Shown: one piece after another, positions 1 to 6,251 of the stretch
How positions within the stretch are numbered: the stretch's first letter is position 1
Layout of the letters: each line of letters opens with the position of its first letter
NCBI RefSeq assembly: GCF_938030725.1
Contig: NZ_CALHIQ010000049.1
Coordinates: 1-16,253 of the forward strand
Origin: an uncultured Fretibacterium sp.
Lineage (GTDB): Bacteria; Synergistota; Synergistia; Synergistales; Aminobacteriaceae
Direction: 5' to 3'
Length of the DNA stretch: 16,253 nucleotides
Made by a program: the position numbers and the translations under genes
The notes under the pieces: model-generated
What the model was told of the DNA's origin: nothing
Database searches by the model: none
Seen by the model: the letters and a program-made list of their open reading frames with translations, nothing else

Positions 1-576
1 CGCCATATCGGGCCGTCCGCGCACCGCCTGCACGATGGCGTCCGTGGACATGGGGGGCTGCAGTTGGGTGACGACGTAGCTGAGGCCTTCCTGCCCGACG
101 CCCGTTTCCTTGATGCGCGCCGTGATGCGGTTCAGCTCCTCCTGGTCCACCTGTCCGTCCGCCTTGGCCGCGTTCAGCATGGCGGTGAGCAAGAGCTTTG
201 CGTCCTCCTCCGATGGGGCTGCGCTGGCGACCGGCTCGTTCTGCCCATTCTGCCCGGCGCCCTTCAGGGCCTTGAAGGCCATCATGCCGAGGAGCCCCAG
301 CACGCCCCCTCCGATTCCGCCCGCGACGGTGCCCCGCTCCGAGGACAGCGCGCCCAGGAGCGCTCCGACCCCCGCCGCCGCCAGGTTGTCCTTGCCGCCC
401 ACCGCCTGACCCGCGCGGTTGACCGCTGCCTGCCCGCCGCTCAACAATTTGCCGAGGGCCCCCTGTACCCCGCCGCCCATGGACGAGGCTGCCTCCTGCA
501 CCCTGCTGCCTGCGGAGGGGGCCATCCCTCCCTGCGCCATCGCGCCCAGGAGCTCCGTAAAGTTGATCGCCATCAT
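1..576 (-). CDS. DUF533 / TerB-like (YebE-type) membrane-associated protein, 3' end outside window
   Basis: 192 codons are visible, and the frame is open to the left edge, so the C-terminus is missing. Residues about 1-65 are Gly/Ala/Gln-rich. Residues about 66-107 form a glycine-rich hydrophobic stretch (GALLGALSS, GGIGGGVLGLLGMMAFKAL) that could be a glycine-zipper or membrane segment. Residues about 122-192 (SEEDAKLLLTAMLNAAKADG, then VDQEELNRI) look like the acidic helical TerB-like fold of DUF533 proteins such as E. coli YebE. The start is one of two adjacent ATGs at 576 or 573. An upstream GGAGG on the minus strand lies 5 or 8 bases away, so the second ATG is equally plausible. The gene is transcribed away from the purine cluster. 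The molecular role of DUF533 is unknown, and I infer only inner-membrane association. Confidence 0.75.
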   Translation of the reverse strand, partial: MMAINFTELLGAMAQGGMAPSAGSRVQEAASSMGGGVQGALGKLLSGGQAAVNRAGQAVGGKDNLAAAGVGALLGALSSERGTVAGGIGGGVLGLLGMMAFKALKGAGQNGQNEPVASAAPSEEDAKLLLTAMLNAAKADGQVDQEELNRITARIKETGVGQEGLSYVVTQLQPPMSTDAIVQAVRGRPDMA

Positions 577-593
577 CTTATCCTCCGTTTCTC

Positions 594-621
594 CTCCGAG
601 GGCCGTTTCACCGTCTCGGAG
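594..621 (-). repeat. Inverted repeat in the leader of the DUF533 gene
   Basis: CTCCGAG (594-600) and CTCGGAG (615-621) are perfect 7-base inverted arms separated by 14 bases. On the minus strand the arms lie in the presumed 5' leader, and the 3' arm abuts the purine-rich ribosome binding region. It could form a leader hairpin. A role in regulation is only a guess. Confidence 0.35.
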
Positions 622-632
622 CGTTGGGGTCA

Positions 633-661
633 ATCTTCAGCCACGTGCAGGGATTTGTCAA
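633..661 (-). promoter_or_regulatory. Candidate sigma-70 promoter for the DUF533 gene
   Basis: On the minus strand a perfect TTGACA (661-656) is followed after 17 bases by GAAGAT (638-633), which matches three of six -10 positions. Start of transcription would fall near 625, leaving a leader of about 50 bases before the ATG. The -35 box is convincing and the -10 box is weak. Confidence 0.5.
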
Positions 662-818
662 GGAGCGCCGTTTGCCGTGGTCGCGCAGGGTGTGGACGTC
701 CGAAGTTGCCCGCGAAATTCGAGGGCCGCCTCGGGCGCGCCGTCTTTTTCGAATCGGCCGTCGCGCGGGACTTCTCCGTCCTATCTTCAACTTCTCGTCT
801 TGCGGCGGTTTTTCAGGT

Positions 819-824
819 TATAAT
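819..824 (+). promoter_or_regulatory. Candidate -10 box for the purE operon
   Basis: A perfect TATAAT sits about 50 bases upstream of the purE ATG. No good -35 lies at 16-18 bases; the nearest TTG-containing hexamer (800-805) is only 13 bases away. An activator-dependent or partly extended -10 promoter is possible. Transcription would begin near 831, leaving about 43 bases of leader. I see no purine riboswitch fold in it. Confidence 0.5.
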
Positions 825-873
825 GGGCGTGAGGTCGTGAGTTTTATTCTTTCTGAGCGAAGGAGAGAAAACG

Positions 874-1374
874 ATGAAGAGGATTGCCATTGTCATGGGG
901 AGCGACAGCGATCTCCCCATCGCGGAGAGGGCGGCGGAGGTCCTGAAGAAGCTCGCCGTCCCCTTTGTCGTCCGGGTGATGTCCGCGCACCGGACGCCGG
1001 AGGCCGTGGCCGCCTTCTCCCGCGACGCGCGAGAGGCCGGATTTGGCGCCGTCATCGCCATCGCGGGGAAGGCAGCGCACCTGGCGGGCTTCATCGCGGC
1101 GCAGACGCGCCTTCCCGTGATTGGCGTGCCGGTGCGATCCGCCGACCTGGGGGGGCTGGACGCGCTGTTGGCGACCGTGCAGATGCCCTCCGGCGTGCCC
1201 GTCGCGACGGTGGCCATCGACGGTGGAGCCAACGCGGCGTGGCTTGCGGTGCGCATCCTGGCCGTCTCCGACGAGGAGCTTGCCGCTTCCCTCGATAGGG
1301 AGGCGGCGAGTATGGCCGAGGGCGTCGAGCGCAAGGATCGGGCCCTGCAGGAAGGATCGGGGGAAGCGCGGTGA
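874..1374 (+). CDS. purE: N5-carboxyaminoimidazole ribonucleotide mutase, class I PurE
   Basis: This 166-residue protein has the usual PurE length and converts N5-CAIR to CAIR in purine synthesis. Visible motifs are the phosphate-binding GSDSD loop (9-13), SAHRTP (37-42) with the expected catalytic His39, and AGKAAHLAG (64-72) carrying His69. SAHR and the AAHL segment fit class I (mutase). Class II (CO2-using AIR carboxylase) enzymes usually have SAHK and lack AAHL. Lys66 replaces a glycine that is common in class I AGGAAHLPG. A clear AAGGAGAG (860-867) lies 6 bases before the ATG. It is the first gene of the cluster, and its TGA overlaps the purM GTG. Class I enzymes need PurK, which is not in this window. 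Confidence 0.95.
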   Translation: MKRIAIVMGSDSDLPIAERAAEVLKKLAVPFVVRVMSAHRTPEAVAAFSRDAREAGFGAVIAIAGKAAHLAGFIAAQTRLPVIGVPVRSADLGGLDALLATVQMPSGVPVATVAIDGGANAAWLAVRILAVSDEELAASLDREAASMAEGVERKDRALQEGSGEAR

Positions 1375-2396
1375 CGCACCGGGAGGCCTACGCCAAGAGC
1401 GGCGTGAACGTGGAGGCCGGATACGAGGCGGTGCGGCTCATGGCGAGTTCCGTGGCGCGCACCCGCGTGCCTGGCGTCCTCACGGACCTGGGCGGGTTCG
1501 GAGGTGCCTTTGAGCTGCCCAAGGGGCTTCAGGACCCGATCCTGGTCAGCGGGACGGACGGCGTGGGCACGAAGCTGAAGCTGGCCTTCCTGATGGACCG
1601 CCACGACACGGTGGGCATCGACTGCGTGGCCATGTGCGTCAACGACGTGCTCTGCTGCGGGGCGCGTCCTCTGTTCTTTCTGGACTACGTGGCGGTGGGC
1701 AGGAACGTGCCGGAGCGCGTGGCGGCCATCGTCTCCGGCGTGGCGGAGGGCTGCGTCCAGGCGGGCTGCGCCCTCATCGGGGGGGAGACGGCGGAGATGC
1801 CGGGCTTCTACCCGGCAGAGGAGTACGACCTGGCGGGCTTTGCCGTAGGGATTGTGGAGCGGGCCAAGATGTTGGATCGGAGGAACGTCCAAAGCGGCGA
1901 CGTCCTCATCGCCCTGCCGTCCTCAGGCCTGCACTCCAACGGGTTCTCGCTGGTCCGACGGGCGCTGGACGTGGAGCACCGGGACCTGCGGCAGCGCGTC
2001 GAGGAGCTGGGGTGCCCCCTCGGGGAGGCGCTTCTGACGCCCACGCGCATCTACGTGAAGCCCGTGACGGCGCTCCTGGAGGCCGTGGACGTCCACTCCC
2101 TCGCCCACATCACGGGCGGCGGGTTCCACGAGAACATCCCGCGCAGCGTCCCGGAGGGGATGGGGGTGCGCATTCGGCGCGCAGAGCTTCGGGTCCCGCC
2201 CATCTTCGAGTTCTTGATGCGCGAGGGCGGTATCGACGAGGAACAGATGTTCCACGTCTTCAACATGGGCGTGGGGATGACCGCGACGGTTGCGGAGGAC
2301 GACGCCGAGGTGGCGCTTCGCGTCCTGCGTGAGAACGGCGTTGAGGCGCGGCCGATCGGCAGCGTCGTAGATGAGGAGGGAGTTGTGCTGTGCTGA
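1371..2396 (+). CDS. purM: Phosphoribosylformylglycinamidine cyclo-ligase (AIR synthetase)
   Basis: This 341-residue protein closes the imidazole ring: FGAM plus ATP gives AIR. It matches PurM along its full length. Seen are DLGGFGG (39-45), GTDGVGTK (61-68), the MCVND stretch (88-92), GGETAEMPG (137-145), the GLHSNGFSL turn (186-194), and a HITGGGFHENIPR segment in the C-terminal half. The ATP-binding loops of the PurM/PurL fold are intact. The start is GTG at 1371, overlapping the purE stop in GTGA, so translational coupling is likely. The 3' end overlaps the next gene by 7 bases. The start is supported by the conserved REAYAKSGV N-terminus immediately after it. Confidence 0.96.
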   Translation: MTHREAYAKSGVNVEAGYEAVRLMASSVARTRVPGVLTDLGGFGGAFELPKGLQDPILVSGTDGVGTKLKLAFLMDRHDTVGIDCVAMCVNDVLCCGARPLFFLDYVAVGRNVPERVAAIVSGVAEGCVQAGCALIGGETAEMPGFYPAEEYDLAGFAVGIVERAKMLDRRNVQSGDVLIALPSSGLHSNGFSLVRRALDVEHRDLRQRVEELGCPLGEALLTPTRIYVKPVTALLEAVDVHSLAHITGGGFHENIPRSVPEGMGVRIRRAELRVPPIFEFLMREGGIDEEQMFHVFNMGVGMTATVAEDDAEVALRVLRENGVEARPIGSVVDEEGVVLC

Positions 2397-3703
2397 ACGC
2401 ACGTATTTCCATACTGGTTTCCGGTGGCGGAACGAACCTTCAGGCCCTGCTGGACGCCCAGGTGAACGGGGTCCTTCGGAGCGGCAAGGTGGTCCAGGTG
2501 ATTTCGAGCCGGGCTGGCGTCCGGGCGATCGAGCGGGCGCACGAAGCCGGCATCCGCACCGACGTGGCCGAGTATCGCGAGTTCCCCAACCGTGAGGCCT
2601 TTGAGCGGCGCCTGATGGAGCTCCTGACCCAGTCGAAGCCGGACGTCATCGTCCTGGCCGGCTTCCTGCAGATCCTGAGCGCGGACTTCGTCTCGCGCTG
2701 GGAAGGGCGGATCGTGAACGTCCACCCGTCCCTGCTTCCGGCCTTCTGCGGGAAGGGCTTCTACGGCCTTCGGGTGCACGAAGCCGTCCTGGAATCGGGC
2801 GTGAAGGTGACGGGGGCCACGGTACACCTCGTGACCGCCGAGCCGGACAAGGGCACGATCCTGATGCAGCGAGCCGTCGACGTGCTGCCGGACGACTCTC
2901 CGGAGCTCCTTCAGCACCGCGTGATGGAACAGGCGGAGTGGCGCATCCTGCCCCAGGCAGTGGAAGACCTCTGCCGCAGCCTGGCGTCCTCTCCCTCCGA
3001 CTTCTGCCTGCGGGGGAACCGCTATCCCGGCCGGGGCATCATCCTGGGCTGCGGGCCCAACGGCCGCGCCGTCCTGGCGTACTTCATCATGGGACGCAGC
3101 GCGGGGAGCCGCGCCCGCGCCTTCAGACGGGAGAAGGACGACGTCGTCATCCGCCTGTTGGACCAGTCCGGGGTCAAGGACCCGTCGCTGATCCTCTACG
3201 CGCCCCTTCGGATGTGCGGGCGGAACGTCGTGGTGGCGAACGGGGACCAGACGGACACGATCTGCGAGTTCCTGAAGAAGGGCAAGGGGTTTGAGGAGGC
3301 CCTGCGCACGCTGGAGTACGAGCCGGACGCGCCCCACTTCACCCCAAGGATCAGCGGCATGATCTCCCTGCCGGAGTCGGGCTTCAGCTACCGGCTCAGC
3401 ATCCTGAAGGCGTCGGGGGCCGGACGCCGCTGTCAGCGCCAGTTCTTCGAGTACGAGCCCATCCCTGGGATGGGGCACCTCATCCACACCTACGCGGGGG
3501 ACGGGGCCGTGCTGCCGTCCTTCTCCGGAGAGCCCCTGACGGTGAACGTCCCTTCGAGCATCGACGCCTTCACCAACGGCCTCTGGGAGGCCCTGGACGA
3601 GGAGAATCGCGTGGCTCTCTACGTCCGCTACTCCCCCTTGGACGGGGGCCGCTACGAGGACAGGGTCGTCAACCGCTACGGCGAGGGGGCAAAACTGCGT
3701 TGA
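2390..3703 (+). CDS. purN: Fusion of GAR transformylase (PurN) and PurO-like IMP cyclohydrolase
   Basis: 437 residues, about twice the usual PurN length, with one unbroken frame. Residues 1-200 are PurN: the SGGGTNLQAL loop (11-20), LAGFLQILS (89-97), and the catalytic NVHPSLLP with Asn110 and His112. ATVHLVTAEPDKG carries the expected Asp153. It transfers formyl from 10-formyl-THF to GAR. Residues about 204-437 are a PurO-like (PF07826) IMP cyclohydrolase domain: NRYPGRGIILG (210-220), YFIMGRS, NGDQTDTI, EPDAPHFTPRISG, HTYAGDGAVLPSF and DAFTNGLWEAL. These match the free-standing clostridial proteins of that family as I remember them. The linker is only a few residues. The GTG start has GAGGAGGG (2373-2380) 9 bases upstream. 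The TGA overlaps the next start in TTGA. IMP cyclohydrolase activity is inferred. Confidence 0.9.
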   Translation: MLNARISILVSGGGTNLQALLDAQVNGVLRSGKVVQVISSRAGVRAIERAHEAGIRTDVAEYREFPNREAFERRLMELLTQSKPDVIVLAGFLQILSADFVSRWEGRIVNVHPSLLPAFCGKGFYGLRVHEAVLESGVKVTGATVHLVTAEPDKGTILMQRAVDVLPDDSPELLQHRVMEQAEWRILPQAVEDLCRSLASSPSDFCLRGNRYPGRGIILGCGPNGRAVLAYFIMGRSAGSRARAFRREKDDVVIRLLDQSGVKDPSLILYAPLRMCGRNVVVANGDQTDTICEFLKKGKGFEEALRTLEYEPDAPHFTPRISGMISLPESGFSYRLSILKASGAGRRCQRQFFEYEPIPGMGHLIHTYAGDGAVLPSFSGEPLTVNVPSSIDAFTNGLWEALDEENRVALYVRYSPLDGGRYEDRVVNRYGEGAKLR

Positions 3704-4887
3704 AGGAGCTGGAGCTGAAGTACGGCTGCAACCCCAACCAAAGGCCGGCACGCCTCTTCGTTCCGGAGGGACGGCTGCCCGTTGAGGTGCTCAACGGACA
3801 GCCGGGCTACATCAACTTCCTGGACGCGCTGAACGGCTGGCAACTGGTCCGCGAGCTCAGACGGGAGCTGAAGCTTCCTGCGGCGGCGTCCTTCAAGCAC
3901 GTGAGCCCCGCCGGAGCCGCGCTGGGCCTGCCCCTCAGCACGGAGGAGAGGCGGCTGTTCTTCGTTGACGCTCCGGACGTGAACGAGTCCCCCCTGGCCT
4001 GCGCCTACGCCCGGGCGCGGGGGACGGACCGCCTGTCCTCCTTCGGGGACTGGATCGCGCTGAGCGACCCCTGCGACGCCGCGACGGCGCGCGTGATCCA
4101 GCACGAGGTGTCGGACGGCGTCATCGCGCCGGGCTATTCGGACGAGGCCCTGGCCCTGCTGCGAGCGAAGCGGAAGGGCGGCTACGCGGTCGTGCGCGTG
4201 GACCCGGACTACGAGCCGCCGGCGATGGAGCGGCGGGAGGTGTTCGGCATCACCTTCGAGCAGGGCCGAAACGTCGCCCCCGTCATCGACCCTGCCCTCT
4301 TCGACGCGCCGGCGACGAAGCGAAAGGACATTCCGGAGCCCGCGCGGCGAGACCTGACGCTGGCCCTCATCGTGCTGAAGTACACGCAGTCGAACTCCGT
4401 GTGCCTCGCCTCCGGCGGCCAGACCCTGGGCGTGGGCGCAGGACAGCAGTCCCGCCTGCACTGCACCCGCCTGGCGGGGGACAAGGCGGACGTGCGCCTG
4501 CTGCGCGAGCACCCCAAGGCGCTGGCCCTGCCCTTCAGGGAGGACCTGCCCCGTCCGATTCGGGACAACGCCGTGGACCGGTACGTGGCGCTGTCGCTCC
4601 AGCCCGACGAGCCCCTTCAGGACGAGGACTGGCGGCTCTGCTTCACGCGCCGCCCGGACCCCCTGACGCCTGCGGAGCGTCGGGAGTGGCTGGAGGGCGC
4701 CACGGGCGTTTCGTTGGGCAGCGACGCTTTCTTCCCCTTTCCGGACAACGTGGAGCGCGCCCGCCGAAGCGGCGTGAGCTACATCGCCCAGCCCGGCGGC
4801 TCCATTCGGGACGACCTCGTCGTCCAGGCCTGCGATCGCTGCGGCATCGCCATGGTGATGACCGGCCGGCGGCTGTTCCATCATTAA
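3700..4887 (+). CDS. purH: AICAR transformylase, stand-alone (PurH lacking the MGS-like IMP cyclohydrolase domain)
   Basis: 395 residues with only the AICARFT part of PurH. It formylates AICAR to FAICAR using 10-formyl-THF. It opens with LKYGCNPNQRPAR (6-18), as in single-domain clostridial AICAR transformylases. FKHVSPAGAA carries the catalytic Lys66-His67 pair. YTQSNSV, then GVGAGQQSR, FPFPDNV, and the terminal AQPGGSIRDD and TGRRLFHH show that the domain is complete. Typical bifunctional PurH is about 520 residues, with an N-terminal MGS-like cyclohydrolase of about 200 residues that is absent here. The start is TTG inside TTGA, overlapping the upstream stop, with GAGGGGG (3683-3689) as the likely ribosome site. 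The missing activity is plausibly supplied by the PurO-like domain just upstream. Confidence 0.93.
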   Translation: MKELELKYGCNPNQRPARLFVPEGRLPVEVLNGQPGYINFLDALNGWQLVRELRRELKLPAAASFKHVSPAGAALGLPLSTEERRLFFVDAPDVNESPLACAYARARGTDRLSSFGDWIALSDPCDAATARVIQHEVSDGVIAPGYSDEALALLRAKRKGGYAVVRVDPDYEPPAMERREVFGITFEQGRNVAPVIDPALFDAPATKRKDIPEPARRDLTLALIVLKYTQSNSVCLASGGQTLGVGAGQQSRLHCTRLAGDKADVRLLREHPKALALPFREDLPRPIRDNAVDRYVALSLQPDEPLQDEDWRLCFTRRPDPLTPAERREWLEGATGVSLGSDAFFPFPDNVERARRSGVSYIAQPGGSIRDDLVVQACDRCGIAMVMTGRRLFHH

Positions 4888-4944
4888 ATGCACGCCTTTT
4901 CATCGGACCGTTATCGGGCGTTATCCTTTGGAGGTTGAGGACGA
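4888..4944 (+). promoter_or_regulatory. purH-purD gap with ribosome binding site and short direct repeat
   Basis: A 57-base gap. CGTTATC occurs twice (4909-4915 and 4919-4925), separated by three bases. GGAGG at 4930-4934, followed by GAGGACGA, provides the purD ribosome site 10 bases before the ATG. I see no terminator hairpin and no clear promoter. Confidence 0.35.
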
Positions 4945-6207
4945 ATGGACGTCATGGTGATCGGCGGGGGCGGGCGCGAGCACGCCATCGTGAGCCGCCT
5001 GGCGCGCAGCCCCAGGGTGGGCCGCCTCTACGCGCTGCCGGGGAACGGGGGCATCGGGCGTCACGCCGAGTGCGTCCCCATCAAGGCGGAGGACCTGGAC
5101 GCCGTCGTGGGGTTCGCCGTGGAGCGCGGCGTCGACTTCGCGGTGGTGGCGCCGGACGACCCACTGGTAATGGGGGCCGTGGACCGGCTTGAGGAGCGGG
5201 GAATCCCCTGCTTTGGCCCCAACGCGGCTGCGGCGGCCATCGAGGGCAGCAAGGTCTTTGCCAAGGGACTGATGAGGAAGTACGGCATCCCCACGGCGCC
5301 CTTCGAGGTCTTTGAGGACGCGGAGCGCGCCATGGCCTACGTTGCGACGGCGAACCGCCCGCTGGTGGTGAAGGCGGACGGCTTGGCGCGGGGCAAGGGC
5401 GTGGTGGTCGCGGAGGACGCCGTCGGGGCCGCCGCAGCCGTCACCTCCATCATGAAGGACCGGGTCTTCGGACGGAGCGGCGACCGGGTCCTGATCGAGG
5501 AGCGGCTCAGCGGTCCGGAGGTCACCCTTCTGGCCTTCACGGACGGCCGCACGATCGTCCCCATGGTCTCCTCTATGGACCACAAGCGGGCCTTCGACGG
5601 CGACGTGGGGCCCAACACGGGTGGTATGGGGGTCGTCGCGCCGAACCCCCACCTCACGCCGGAGCTCATGGAGGTCTGCATGAGGACCATCCTGCGCCCC
5701 ACGGTGGAGGCCATGAGGGCGGAGGGGCGCCCTTTCAAGGGCTGCCTCTACTTCGGGCTGATGCTGACGGAGGACAGGCCGCAGGTGATCGAGTACAACT
5801 GCCGCTTCGGGGACCCGGAGGCCCAGGCCGTGTTGCCCCTCCTGCGGTCGGACCTCCTGGAGATCATGGTGGCCGTGCGGGAGGAGCGCCTGGACGAGGC
5901 GGACGTCCGCTTCTCTCAGGACGCCTCCTGCTGCGTCGTGCTGGCCTCACGGGAGTACCCCGGCTCCTGCAGGACGGGGTTCGAGATCGATATGGGGGGC
6001 GCGGAGGACCTGCCGGGCGTCGAGGTGTTCCACGCGGGGACGCGCCGTGAGGGGGACAGGCTGCTGACGGCGGGAGGTCGCGTGCTGGACGTGACGGCCG
6101 TGGCGCCGACGCCCCGCGAAGCGCGCGCGCGGGCCTATGAGGCGGCGAAGCGAATTCGCTTCGAGGGCGCGCGGTTCCGCGGGGACATCGGAGGCGTCGA
6201 CGAGTAG
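4945..6207 (+). CDS. purD: Phosphoribosylamine--glycine ligase (GAR synthetase)
   Basis: This 420-residue protein is the normal PurD size. It joins glycine to 5-phosphoribosylamine with ATP. The N-domain has VIGGGGREHAI (5-15) and the LPGNGG loop (31-36). APDDPLVMG (69-77), then CFGPNAAAAAIEGSKVFAK, leads into the ATP-grasp fold with VVKADGLARGKGVVV (141-155). SSMDHKRAFDGD (209-220) is followed by GPNTGGMG (222-229). FKGCLYFGLM is followed by EYNCRFGDPEAQ (283-294), which carries the metal and ATP ligands. The C-terminal domain is intact to the end. The ATG sits 10 bases after GGAGG. It is followed by a perfect short hairpin immediately after the stop codon. Confidence 0.96.
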   Translation: MDVMVIGGGGREHAIVSRLARSPRVGRLYALPGNGGIGRHAECVPIKAEDLDAVVGFAVERGVDFAVVAPDDPLVMGAVDRLEERGIPCFGPNAAAAAIEGSKVFAKGLMRKYGIPTAPFEVFEDAERAMAYVATANRPLVVKADGLARGKGVVVAEDAVGAAAAVTSIMKDRVFGRSGDRVLIEERLSGPEVTLLAFTDGRTIVPMVSSMDHKRAFDGDVGPNTGGMGVVAPNPHLTPELMEVCMRTILRPTVEAMRAEGRPFKGCLYFGLMLTEDRPQVIEYNCRFGDPEAQAVLPLLRSDLLEIMVAVREERLDEADVRFSQDASCCVVLASREYPGSCRTGFEIDMGGAEDLPGVEVFHAGTRREGDRLLTAGGRVLDVTAVAPTPREARARAYEAAKRIRFEGARFRGDIGGVDE

Positions 6208-6224
6208 CGCAAGAAGGTCTTGCG
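6208..6224 (+). repeat. Intercistronic hairpin after purD
   Basis: CGCAAG (6208-6213), a 5-base loop, then CTTGCG (6219-6224) form a perfect 6-bp stem starting one base after the purD stop. No T tract follows, so it is not a standard terminator. It could stabilise the mRNA or space the ribosomes between purD and purL. Confidence 0.4.
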
Positions 6225-6251
6225 GGGATGCCATGACGGGAGGCGGTCTGG

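Noticed and set aside
64..840. Plus-strand open frame at the left end
   Set aside because: It is antisense to the DUF533 gene and continues through the promoter region. The minus-strand frame has a ribosome site, a hydrophobic Gly-rich segment and a TerB-like domain.
825..873. Purine riboswitch upstream of purE
   Set aside because: The leader after the -10 box is too short and lacks the conserved three-way junction elements of guanine or adenine riboswitches.
3580..3720. Frameshift or sequencing error making the PurN-PurO fusion or truncating PurH
   Set aside because: The PurN-PurO frame is open through the junction near 3000, and both its domains are complete. PurH begins at the normal N-terminus of single-domain AICAR transformylases, so no broken MGS domain is left over.
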